Below are positions 39,283 through 47,232 of a stretch of 64,000 nucleotides of DNA, piece after piece. How positions within the stretch are numbered: the stretch's first letter is position 1; each line of letters opens with the position of its first letter. The notes beneath the pieces were generated by a model. It saw nothing but the letters and a program-made list of their open reading frames with translations. It was not told where the DNA came from and did not search any database. The position numbers and the translations under genes were made by a program. Origin of the DNA: Fibrobacter sp. UWB2 (GTDB taxonomy: Bacteria > Fibrobacterota > Fibrobacteria > Fibrobacterales > Fibrobacteraceae); the NCBI RefSeq assembly GCF_002210425.1, contig NZ_MWQK01000007.1, positions 1 through 64,000 of the forward strand, in the 5' to 3' direction.

Positions 39283-40677
39283 ATGGAAGATGTAATAAAC
39301 AATAAAAAACTTAACGCGATGGGGACGTCTAGCATCCCGAAGATTGTCTTGCAGTTTTCGGTCCCGGCTATTATCAGTATGCTCGTCGAAGCGCTCTACA
39401 ACATCGTGGACCGCTATTTCGTGGGTCAGGGCGTCGGTAGCCTTGGTATCGGCGGCATCACCATCTGCTTTCCGATTGCCCTTTTCATTATGGCGATGTC
39501 CATGATGGTTGGCGTGGGTGGCAACACGCTTTTTGCCATCCGCCTCGGCGAACGCAAGTACCAGCAGGCGGCCATTATCCTCAACAACTCCTTTGTATTG
39601 CTCATCATTATGGCGGTGAGCTCCTTTACGCTCGGCCAGATTTTCATGGAACCGCTCCTCAAGCTCTTTGGCGCAAGTGACCAGCTTTTGCCTGTGGCGT
39701 CTAGCTACATGCGCATCATCTTGTGCGGTGCGATTTTCCAGACGATTGTCCCCGGCATGAACCACTTTATCCGCAGCATGGGCCACCCGAAAACGGCCAT
39801 GACCCGCGTGATGATTGGCGCCGGCAGTAACGTGATTCTAGACTGGCTTTTCATCATGAAGTTCAATTGGGGTATCGAGGGCGCTGCCTGGGCGACCGTC
39901 TTGAGCCAGTTCATCGGCGGCCTTGCCGTGATGCAGTTCTTCGTGAAAAAGACGACGCCTATCAAGGTCAACCGCCGTTACATGAAGCTCCGCCTCCCGT
40001 ATGTGCGCAAAATCTTCATTCTTGGCCTTCCGCCGAGCATTATGCAGATTAGCAACAGCCTTGTGAACGCTATTTTGGCCCGCAGCCTCACTTCGTATGG
40101 CACACGCGACTTGCCGATAGTGAACGGTATGACGGGTGGAGACCAGGCTATTGCTGCATTCGGGATCCTGATGAGTATCGTCTCCATGATTGTTTTGCCG
40201 CTCATGGGTTTTGTGACGGGCTCTCAACCGATTATCGGGTACAATTACGGTGCCAAGTACAACAACCGTGTGCGCGATACTGTCAAGTTCACCATGCTTT
40301 ATGCAATTGCGTTCATCGTGGTTGCATGGCTACTCGTGATGACGAATACGCTTGCCTTTGTGAAGCCGTTTGTCCCGAACGACCAGAATATGCAACAGCT
40401 CACGTGCAAAGCACTCCGCACCTTCATTTGCATGATGCCGTTTGTACCGCTAGGTATGGTGTCGGGTAACTTTTTCCAGGGAACGGGCAAAGCCTGGCGT
40501 TCGATGTTCCTGAACGCTTGCCGTCAGCTCATTTTGCTGATTCCGTTCCTGTTTATTATGCCACGTTTCTTCGGGCTTCGTGGCGTGTTCATGGCACAGC
40601 CCATTGCAGACTTTGTGACGGCCGTTATCGCCATCATCATGCTCCGCGCTGAACTCAAGAACATCCCGCGCATTTAA
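39283..40677 (+). CDS. MATE family multidrug efflux transporter
   Basis: 464 aa from ATG 39283 (MEDVINNKKLNAMGTSS); a TTG at 39253 is in frame but less likely. Twelve hydrophobic helices in two halves; typical MATE parts are PKIVLQFSVPAIISMLVEALYNIVDRYFVGQGVG in helix 1-2, MMVGVGGNTLFAIRLGERK, the PGMNHFIRSMGHPK loop, and LPLMGFVTGSQPIIGYNYGAK in the second half. Drug/cation antiport driven by H+ or Na+ in the inner membrane. Single gene with its own promoter; convergent with the FHA-GGDEF gene. Confidence 0.93.
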   Translation: MEDVINNKKLNAMGTSSIPKIVLQFSVPAIISMLVEALYNIVDRYFVGQGVGSLGIGGITICFPIALFIMAMSMMVGVGGNTLFAIRLGERKYQQAAIILNNSFVLLIIMAVSSFTLGQIFMEPLLKLFGASDQLLPVASSYMRIILCGAIFQTIVPGMNHFIRSMGHPKTAMTRVMIGAGSNVILDWLFIMKFNWGIEGAAWATVLSQFIGGLAVMQFFVKKTTPIKVNRRYMKLRLPYVRKIFILGLPPSIMQISNSLVNAILARSLTSYGTRDLPIVNGMTGGDQAIAAFGILMSIVSMIVLPLMGFVTGSQPIIGYNYGAKYNNRVRDTVKFTMLYAIAFIVVAWLLVMTNTLAFVKPFVPNDQNMQQLTCKALRTFICMMPFVPLGMVSGNFFQGTGKAWRSMFLNACRQLILLIPFLFIMPRFFGLRGVFMAQPIADFVTAVIAIIMLRAELKNIPRI

Positions 40678-40699
40678 GGCGCGGCGCTTCTCGCCGAAT

Positions 40700-41515
40700 T
40701 TACCCTGCAGTATTGAGCAGTCCATCGCTTTCGGCGATGAGCTCGTTCATCTGCGTGACTTCGGCGCCCTGGCGTGACACAAGCCCAATGGAAATCGTCA
40801 CCGGGATTCTCGAATCCATCCACGAGAATATGTGGCGCTCGATTGCCATGCGCAACTTCTCGGCGCGCTTCTTGGCGTCTTCGGGCGAAATCCCGTTCAT
40901 GAGGAGCAGGAACTTTTCTCCGTTATTGCGTGCGAGCAAGTCAGAATCGCGCTTCTCGTCGTTCAAGAGCCTTGCGACTTCCTTTAAAATCAAGTCGCCG
41001 CACAGCTCTCCATAAGATTCCGTCAATCGATTGAATTCATCCACGCGAATCATCGCTACATGGATAAACGCTCCCTCGCGGCGAGCGCATGCAAGTTCTC
41101 CTGCAGAACGGTCCATGAACGCCTGGTGGTTCAGAATCCCTGTCAGCTCATCCATCGTCGCCGCTTCGTACAACTCGCGGCTAAAAGCCTCTTCGCTTGG
41201 ATCCTTGTAGGCGACCTTCAACACAATCTTCCCTATCTGGAGCCTGTTGTCCGAATCGAGAATTTGCTTATTTATATAGTTGCCGTCCACGAACGTGCCG
41301 TTTGTGCTGCCGAGGTCTTCGACAGTCACGCTTTGGCCGTCGAACGTGAGCGCGCAGTGTCTACGGCTCACCAGCTCGTCTTCAAAGCGGATGTCGGCAT
41401 CTTGTCCGCGACCGAGCACCACGGTCCCCAATTCGAGCGGGAGCTCCGCGAATTCGCTTTGCGGGTACAGCACAATCAAGTGCGGATGAACGGTCATCGG
41501 TTTTAAAATTTCCAT
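40700..41515 (-). CDS. FHA domain protein with degenerate GGDEF domain
   Basis: 271 aa from ATG 41515 (MEILKPMTVHPHLIVL), AAGGGA upstream; longer in-frame start at 41566. FHA domain at ~8-95: LGRGQDADIRFEDELVSRRHCAL and DLGSTNGTFVDG are complete, so phospho-Thr peptide binding is expected. GGDEF-type domain at ~105-271: DELTGILNHQAFMDR start, but the active-site loop reads RNNGEKFLLL where GG(D/E)EF stands, and the substrate segment RVDEFNRLTESYGELCGD has lost part of DxxFKxxND. Probably inactive as diguanylate cyclase and used as GTP or c-di-GMP sensor or as a fold only. Confidence 0.88.
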   Translation of the reverse strand: MEILKPMTVHPHLIVLYPQSEFAELPLELGTVVLGRGQDADIRFEDELVSRRHCALTFDGQSVTVEDLGSTNGTFVDGNYINKQILDSDNRLQIGKIVLKVAYKDPSEEAFSRELYEAATMDELTGILNHQAFMDRSAGELACARREGAFIHVAMIRVDEFNRLTESYGELCGDLILKEVARLLNDEKRDSDLLARNNGEKFLLLMNGISPEDAKKRAEKLRMAIERHIFSWMDSRIPVTISIGLVSRQGAEVTQMNELIAESDGLLNTAG

Positions 41516-41579
41516 AAAATCCCTTGTAAATCCCGACCCAAATATAGGACCTTTTGCAAAAGTCATTTCGATTTTTGCA

Positions 41580-41609
41580 TGTCATTCCCGCCTCCGAGCG
41601 GGAATCTCC
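41580..41609. repeat. Short palindromic element, TCATTCCCG family
   Basis: TGTCATTCCCG-CCTCCGAG-CGGGAATCTCC; the best-preserved form. Lies in the intergenic 41516-41893, which otherwise holds AT-rich leader sequence with TTGTAAAA/TTTACATA-like repeats, the promoter of the slime protein gene being not clearly readable. Confidence 0.9.
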
Positions 41610-41893
41610 CTTCTAAACTGCGTTACGCTTTAATTTCATGATACGCCTATGATACAATTGAAATCACACTCTCTGTAAAAGTTGCATTTACATAGGCTCT
41701 TTTGTAAAATTGCAATTACAAACAATGTTGAAAGTTTGTGAATTAGTCTGTGGATTTCCTTACATAAATTTTTTTTCACAATGATTTACAAGAAAAAATT
41801 CCCTTTTTTGGTTTAAAAAAGTAGATTTCAGTCGGTGTAGTATATCGAGGAGGCTGGTCTTCTTGATGTTCTGCGTGGTCGGAGAGAACCGAA

Positions 41894-44800
41894 ATGGATA
41901 AAAAAACAATGAAGAACAGAATCAAATCCTTTAAATTGTGGGTGTTGAGCTGTGCTATGCTCATTGCCGGTGTTCAAAGTGCATCGGCATCATTGACCGG
42001 GTGTGAGGGAACCGTTTATCTAAAGTTGCCTGATAGTTGGACTGCCGCTTATTCTGCTGCCGGTGGCCAGTTTGTGGCTTTTTCAAAGAGTACGACGTAT
42101 ACCGGTTGGTACGAAATTAGCTCTACCAAAATCGGTGGTACGAACGGAGCTACAGAATTCTTTATCTCGAAGGCTCTGAATGACTATGGCCAGCAGGGTG
42201 GTATTACCAAGACCACTATTGGCGCCAATGTCCAGTTTGATCAGGGTAAGGGCTTCTCTTGCGCCGATTTCGGTACAAAGACGAACGAACTCTGGATTCA
42301 GCCTGATTTCTCGGATCCGACCAAGCCGTTAGTTCAGGGTGAACCGCCTGACGTCAAGTATTTCTATGTGTTCTTGCCGGATGACAAGATTTGGAAGAGC
42401 TCCGATCCTATCATTGTCGAAAATGGTAAAGAACGTAAGATGAACATTGACGAAAACTGCGGCTGGTACTACAGACGCTATGTCAATGAATCTCTCCCGA
42501 CCGAAGTCATTATCCGTCGTGATGATGATACCGAACTCAAGTATGCTATCGGTATGGATGGCGAAGCCGCTTATAACAACGGCGATGCAGCTACTCCGAT
42601 TGACTTGGAAGGCATGTTTGATAACTTTAAGTCGGATGCAACCTTTGCTGGCTCTCTCTTCTTTGTCGCTGACGAAAAGAAGGCTGCCGCACTTCCGAGT
42701 GATTTTGCTGGTTGGTATGTCGACAGACCGGATATTCACGGTAACTGCTCTTACAGCCTCGCTGCTATTATTTACGATACTGACGCTAGCTTGCATCCGG
42801 CATTCTCTTGCTACTCTGCCGGTGGTGAAGGTTGCCAGACTGGTGCTCAGGGTGTTGATCAGATGACTGCTGTTACCGCAATTAACGCTTGTATCGGTGT
42901 TACGACAGGCCTTGTGGAAAGCACCTTGGATAAGGCTACCAAGAAGCCGAAGCTCACGACGAAGGGTAAAAAGTGCTTCCTTGATGATAAATACTTCAAT
43001 CAGATGTTCAACTACACCGCTGGTGTGAACGAATTGACTTGCTTTGATATGCCGTTTAGCCGTGCAACAGATGGCAAATGGGAATTCAATTCCGATGACT
43101 ATGTCAGTCCGGGGCTGAAGATTGAAGTTCCGGGTGGTTTCTACCCGGCAGAAGCTACGGACGCCCTCAAGCTTGAAGAAGCTAAGGCTGGCCAGACTCC
43201 GGTTCCGGCTGCCCGTACCAAGCGTTGGGCTCAGGGTCCTGCTTACTATGGTGCCGCTCTCCGCGCCATTGATCCGGCTACGGAAATGCCTGTTCTTGAC
43301 GTCTATTGCAATGGCCCAGGTTGGAAAAAGGGCTTTGATTGTGAAGGTGTATTTGGTGATGGTGGCGAAACTGAAACCCGCATTCGTGACGACCTGGGAC
43401 TTACAAATGCTGATCTGATTATTGGTTGGGACGATGCTAATAGCGCTCCTGAAGGTTGGCCTCTTTTCCTCCCCAATTCTGAAACTAAGGCAACTGCAAC
43501 TGCTACATCTAAGTCTTCACGTTGGGAATCTAAGGAAGGTGTTGCTTCTGGCAATGGTGGCCGTAACCAGCACTTCTGCTTCGAATCTCACGCTAACTTC
43601 CGTTTCAAGCCGGGTCTGAAGTTCAACTTCCGCGGTGACGACGACATTTGGGTCTTTATTGATAACAAGCTTGCTGTGGACCTTGGTGGTACTCACCTTG
43701 CAGCTCCGGGCTATGTGGACTTGGATACGTTCATGCCGAACGCCAAGACCGACTCTACCTACGATATCGATATCTTCTTCTGCGACCGCCGTACGACGAT
43801 GAGTAACGTCCGTATCAAGACGAACATGTTCATCGAACAGAATACGGGTATTGAATACGAAGGCTTGCAGAACCTTGAACAGTGGAAGCTCACTGGCGAT
43901 AACGAATTCGAACTTTGCTTTACCCAGTCCGGTGCCGGTAACTGCGCTGCCCAGGTGGGTGCCGCAAACACAAAGGCCTGCGGTGATGCCATTAAGGCCG
44001 CCGGTCATACCATTGCTTACCAGTTCACCAGAAATGATCCGACTGGCTCTGCTCCTGGTTCCGTGATTGTTTCTGAAGAACAATTCGCCGATAATCCGGT
44101 TCAGCTCGAAGGCATTATCGACGTGACGAACCCGGGTAAGCCGGTTATCAACGAAAAGAAGTTGATGGAAAGCCTTTCTCAGGGTACGTACTATCTGCGC
44201 ATTAGGATTGATACCGAAATTGCAACGATGTCCTGGACCATCAAGGGTAGCGTTGGTCTTACTTCTCGTAACGCTGTCGTTGAAGCTGATGGCAAGACTG
44301 GTCCGGAAATCCCGTTTGTCTCTAGCGCTATGGCTTCGGACAACAAGACTACTGCTGACGGCATGATTCGCCTCCTCGTCGCTCCGATTGTGGATCCGTG
44401 CGCAGGCAATGCAACTTGCACGACTCCGCTCAAGTTGAACCCGTCTGTCGGTGACGAATACTCCTTGGTATCCACTAATACAAAGGCTATCATTTACAAG
44501 ATGGTCAATGGCGAGCTTGTGGATATCGGTAGCAAGACTCAGAAGATTGGCTCAAGTGGTGTCGATACCATTTACGTCACGGTTCCGTTCACTGAATTCG
44601 AACTCAGCGATGTTGAAAAGGTGACTGTCTATGTCAAGCAGAGCTCTCTCAAGGCTGAACTCACCTTCTTCACTCCGAAGATTGTGTTTGTGACCTCCGC
44701 GACCTCCTTGGATCAGCCCGATATGACCAAGGACCTCGAAAAGATGAAGAGTGAAATGGTAGACTTCTACATCCTCGCCCTTGACCAGAACAACAATCCG

Positions 44801-46549
44801 TGCACGACCTGCAGCTTTGATTTGAACCGTGGTTCTCAGACTTCTCCGGGTCTCAAGATTGTTACTACCGCCGATGGCTCTCTCCCGCGTGTCGAAAATG
44901 GCCGTGCAACGATTACCGTCTATTCTGAACTCACGTACGAACGTGGTGGTACGAATGGTGTTGCCTCCCTCCACTTGACGGGTGCGGCTCCGAATTTGAT
45001 GTCTGCCCTCTATCCGAACTTGATCTTTAGCGAACCGCCGGTACCGCTGCCGAAGTTTGCTGATATCTTTGACGTCCATGGTGCGATTCCGGCTTCTGCA
45101 ATGAATATTCCGAGCCCGTACTTTAGCGCTCAGAACGAATACCTCGATGGTATCGCAGACTCCATTGTCATCTACTACGGTCGTGAATTCCACAAGGACT
45201 CCCTCCCGGGTAAGATTGCAATCTTCTGGGAAGATGACACTAAGGATTCTGTGCTCTTTGAAGGTGCCGAAATTGCCGCTGGTGCTTATTGCGGTGTCGC
45301 TGCTGGTGCATCTGCTGACACCTTGTGCGCTCCGAAGATCACTCTCGGTGGCAAGAAGCTCTCCAAGAAGGTGAAGACCGATGGTATTGGTAAGATTAAG
45401 TCCTGGGCTACATTCATGGCCCGTGGCCAGGTTGTGACGAAGGATTACTCTTGCTCGATTTACGATCGTATTGCTCCGATTATCATCGGTGCTAGAGCAA
45501 CTAACGAAGTTATCGGTGGTATCGAATATATGCGTCTGAAGATTACATTCTCCGAAAAGATTGCTAAGACGACCGAAGGTATCGCTGCTGGTAACGACGT
45601 GTTCTCCTTCTACATCAACAATAGCAAGACTCCTGATTTTGCCGAAACGCTCCCGCTTGCTGTGACATCCTCTGTTCCGGATCAGGCTGCGGATAAGACC
45701 GTGTCCTTGCTCTACTCCAAGAGTGGCGTGTTCCCGCAGTCCGGTGACTACATCCACTTCAGAAGTCTCGCCGGTGTCGGCCTTGTGACGGACCAGTCTG
45801 ATTACGCCGCTGCTCTTGATGCTGCTACCCATCGCCCGGCAGATGACGTTAACTTCAAATGGAACGTTGCTCCTGGCTACGATCCGGCTGGTTCTGGCCG
45901 CCTCCCGTCTCCGTGGGCTCTCGTCGAAGGTGAAGTGAAGGCCTACGCTGCTAGAATCGTTCCGCCGGCAATGGGTGGCATCCCGAAGACTCCGAGCGAA
46001 ACGGCAGCTCTCGAACCGTTCGAAATCTTTGCCTATGACGCAACCAAGACTGAAGATGATTTCAGAAATGAAATCCTCGCTGGTCAGGGTGAATTCGCTA
46101 ACTACGCATTTATCCCGCACGGTTGGTTTGTCAAGAGCGATTTGGGTTCCTTGATTGAATCTGATACAACATTTGTTAATGCCAACAAGAAGAACGTGTT
46201 CTTCGACTACGATCTCCGCTTCTTCACGAACTTGGGCTCTCATGTGGCTAGCCTCAAGGGTCGTATCTACTGCGATGACGACGAAAACATGGCTCGCAAC
46301 AAAAAGTACTACTTCGGCGGCGCCGGTCACAACTGCGTTGAAAACCGTAAAAACTTCTTCATCGTGTGGAACATGAAGTCTGATAAGAACCGCCTCGTTG
46401 GTACGGGTGCTTACATCTCCAAGCTCAATTCCTATGTTCAGCTTGATAACTTCGGTAAGAAGAACAAGATTGAAAAGACTGAAGTTTGGGGTGTCCGCCA
46501 CACCGCTAAGACTCCGGGTAGCTACCCGACGATTAAGGTTGGTCAGTAA
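41894..46549 (+). CDS. Fibro-slime domain secreted protein (adhesion-type)
   Basis: 1551 aa. Signal peptide MDKKTMKNRIKSFKLWVLSC... ending near ASA (residue ~33). Residues ~560-650 form the fibro-slime domain (TIGR02148): FNFRGDDDIWVFIDNKLAVDLGGTH, then IDIFFCDRRTTMSNVRI, resembling PA14-type lectins with an Asp-Asp-Asp cluster that may bind Ca2+. Twenty or so Cys in the N-terminal half suggest disulfides. Three to four Ig-like beta domains follow to ~1250 and a C-terminal domain after. Fibro-slime proteins of F. succinogenes are known as cellulose-induced outer-membrane proteins thought to help adhesion. GGAGAG precedes the start; own terminator follows. Confidence 0.93.
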   Translation: MDKKTMKNRIKSFKLWVLSCAMLIAGVQSASASLTGCEGTVYLKLPDSWTAAYSAAGGQFVAFSKSTTYTGWYEISSTKIGGTNGATEFFISKALNDYGQQGGITKTTIGANVQFDQGKGFSCADFGTKTNELWIQPDFSDPTKPLVQGEPPDVKYFYVFLPDDKIWKSSDPIIVENGKERKMNIDENCGWYYRRYVNESLPTEVIIRRDDDTELKYAIGMDGEAAYNNGDAATPIDLEGMFDNFKSDATFAGSLFFVADEKKAAALPSDFAGWYVDRPDIHGNCSYSLAAIIYDTDASLHPAFSCYSAGGEGCQTGAQGVDQMTAVTAINACIGVTTGLVESTLDKATKKPKLTTKGKKCFLDDKYFNQMFNYTAGVNELTCFDMPFSRATDGKWEFNSDDYVSPGLKIEVPGGFYPAEATDALKLEEAKAGQTPVPAARTKRWAQGPAYYGAALRAIDPATEMPVLDVYCNGPGWKKGFDCEGVFGDGGETETRIRDDLGLTNADLIIGWDDANSAPEGWPLFLPNSETKATATATSKSSRWESKEGVASGNGGRNQHFCFESHANFRFKPGLKFNFRGDDDIWVFIDNKLAVDLGGTHLAAPGYVDLDTFMPNAKTDSTYDIDIFFCDRRTTMSNVRIKTNMFIEQNTGIEYEGLQNLEQWKLTGDNEFELCFTQSGAGNCAAQVGAANTKACGDAIKAAGHTIAYQFTRNDPTGSAPGSVIVSEEQFADNPVQLEGIIDVTNPGKPVINEKKLMESLSQGTYYLRIRIDTEIATMSWTIKGSVGLTSRNAVVEADGKTGPEIPFVSSAMASDNKTTADGMIRLLVAPIVDPCAGNATCTTPLKLNPSVGDEYSLVSTNTKAIIYKMVNGELVDIGSKTQKIGSSGVDTIYVTVPFTEFELSDVEKVTVYVKQSSLKAELTFFTPKIVFVTSATSLDQPDMTKDLEKMKSEMVDFYILALDQNNNPCTTCSFDLNRGSQTSPGLKIVTTADGSLPRVENGRATITVYSELTYERGGTNGVASLHLTGAAPNLMSALYPNLIFSEPPVPLPKFADIFDVHGAIPASAMNIPSPYFSAQNEYLDGIADSIVIYYGREFHKDSLPGKIAIFWEDDTKDSVLFEGAEIAAGAYCGVAAGASADTLCAPKITLGGKKLSKKVKTDGIGKIKSWATFMARGQVVTKDYSCSIYDRIAPIIIGARATNEVIGGIEYMRLKITFSEKIAKTTEGIAAGNDVFSFYINNSKTPDFAETLPLAVTSSVPDQAADKTVSLLYSKSGVFPQSGDYIHFRSLAGVGLVTDQSDYAAALDAATHRPADDVNFKWNVAPGYDPAGSGRLPSPWALVEGEVKAYAARIVPPAMGGIPKTPSETAALEPFEIFAYDATKTEDDFRNEILAGQGEFANYAFIPHGWFVKSDLGSLIESDTTFVNANKKNVFFDYDLRFFTNLGSHVASLKGRIYCDDDENMARNKKYYFGGAGHNCVENRKNFFIVWNMKSDKNRLVGTGAYISKLNSYVQLDNFGKKNKIEKTEVWGVRHTAKTPGSYPTIKVGQ

Positions 46550-46568
46550 TCGGCTCCTGTAGAATTTG

Positions 46569-46597
46569 AAAAGCCTCCCTTCGGGGAGGCTTTTTCT
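46569..46597 (+). terminator. Terminator of the fibro-slime gene
   Basis: AAGCCTCCC TTC GGGGAGGCTT stem followed by TTTC. Confidence 0.88.
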
Positions 46598-46608
46598 ATA
46601 TTTATTAT

Positions 46609-47010
46609 ATGCGAAAGATTTTAATTGCACTTTCTTTATGCGCTATGGCTTGGGCCGGATCGCCAACTGATTTGGATTCTCTTTTCCGCGGTAACGAGTA
46701 CAAGCCGACGCTCAGCGCTTCTCTCCGCGATACGACAAGCAACTCTGCAGTGCCCGCAAAGGTTACGGGCAAGAACGATAAGGCTGATGGATTCTTCATG
46801 CTCCAGTTCGAAGCTGTCGGTGATTTTGACGCCGCTCAGCGCCGCAAGGCCCAGCTTTCTGCAAGCACGGGTTACACCATCCAGGTGGTGTTCGATCCTC
46901 CGTTCTACAAGCTTCGCGGCGGTGGATGGACAAAGCGCAAGGTCGCCGAAGACAAGGCTCGCGAACTCTCCGCATACAACATCAACGCCTTCGTCGTCAA
47001 GCTTCGATAA
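46609..47010 (+). CDS. Exported SPOR-domain protein
   Basis: 133 aa. Signal peptide MRKILIALSLCAMAWAG. C-terminal ~75 residues form a SPOR domain (FMLQFEAVGDFDAAQRRKAQLSASTGYTIQVVFDPPFYKLRGGGWTKRKVAEDKA): a ferredoxin-like RNP fold that binds denuded glycan strands at the division septum. It starts 12 bases after the slime gene terminator, so it probably needs its own promoter (TATATT at 46597-46602, without a good -35). Confidence 0.9.
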   Translation: MRKILIALSLCAMAWAGSPTDLDSLFRGNEYKPTLSASLRDTTSNSAVPAKVTGKNDKADGFFMLQFEAVGDFDAAQRRKAQLSASTGYTIQVVFDPPFYKLRGGGWTKRKVAEDKARELSAYNINAFVVKLR

Positions 47011-47059
47011 GCGCGTATAAAAGCGTTAAACGCACAAAGAGCAGGCTTCGCCTGCTCTT

Positions 47060-47084
47060 TGTCATTCCACTTCGTGGCATGACA
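47060..47084. repeat. Palindromic element, TCATTCCAC variant
   Basis: TGTCATTCCAC-TTC-GTGGCATGACA, preceded by a GCAGGCTTCGCCTGC hairpin (47041). Part of a cluster of four elements in 47040-47212. Confidence 0.7.
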
Positions 47085-47100
47085 GCTGCGGCTCGGCAAT

Positions 47101-47122
47101 AAGAATGAGTATACTCATTCTT
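47101..47122. repeat. Perfect 22-bp palindrome
   Basis: AAGAATGAGTA is followed at once by its exact reverse complement TACTCATTCTT, with no loop. This is operator-like symmetry rather than a hairpin. No gene start is within 100 bp. Confidence 0.85.
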
Positions 47123-47139
47123 GCTGCACTCGCCTTGCA

Positions 47140-47169
47140 TGTCATTCCCGGCTCCGACCGGGAATCTCC
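47140..47169. repeat. Short palindromic element, TCATTCCCG family
   Basis: TGTCATTCCCG-GCTCCGAC-CGGGAATCTCC. Forms a pair with the element at 47183. Confidence 0.85.
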
Positions 47170-47182
47170 ATCTCGTATAAAA

Positions 47183-47211
47183 GGAGATGCCCCATCAAGT
47201 GGGGCATGACA
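47183..47211. repeat. Short palindromic element, GGGGCATGAC variant, inverted
   Basis: GGAGATGCCCCA-TCAAG-TGGGGCATGACA, the reverse orientation of the family. Lies downstream of the large minus-strand gene and could end its transcript. Confidence 0.8.
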
Positions 47212-47232
47212 TTAAGATGAAACCTCCGTCTA

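Noticed and set aside
44552-46630. 692-aa ORF on the minus strand, opposite the fibro-slime gene
   Set aside because: Shadow of the strongly biased codon use of the real plus-strand gene, no start signal and no recognisable domain.
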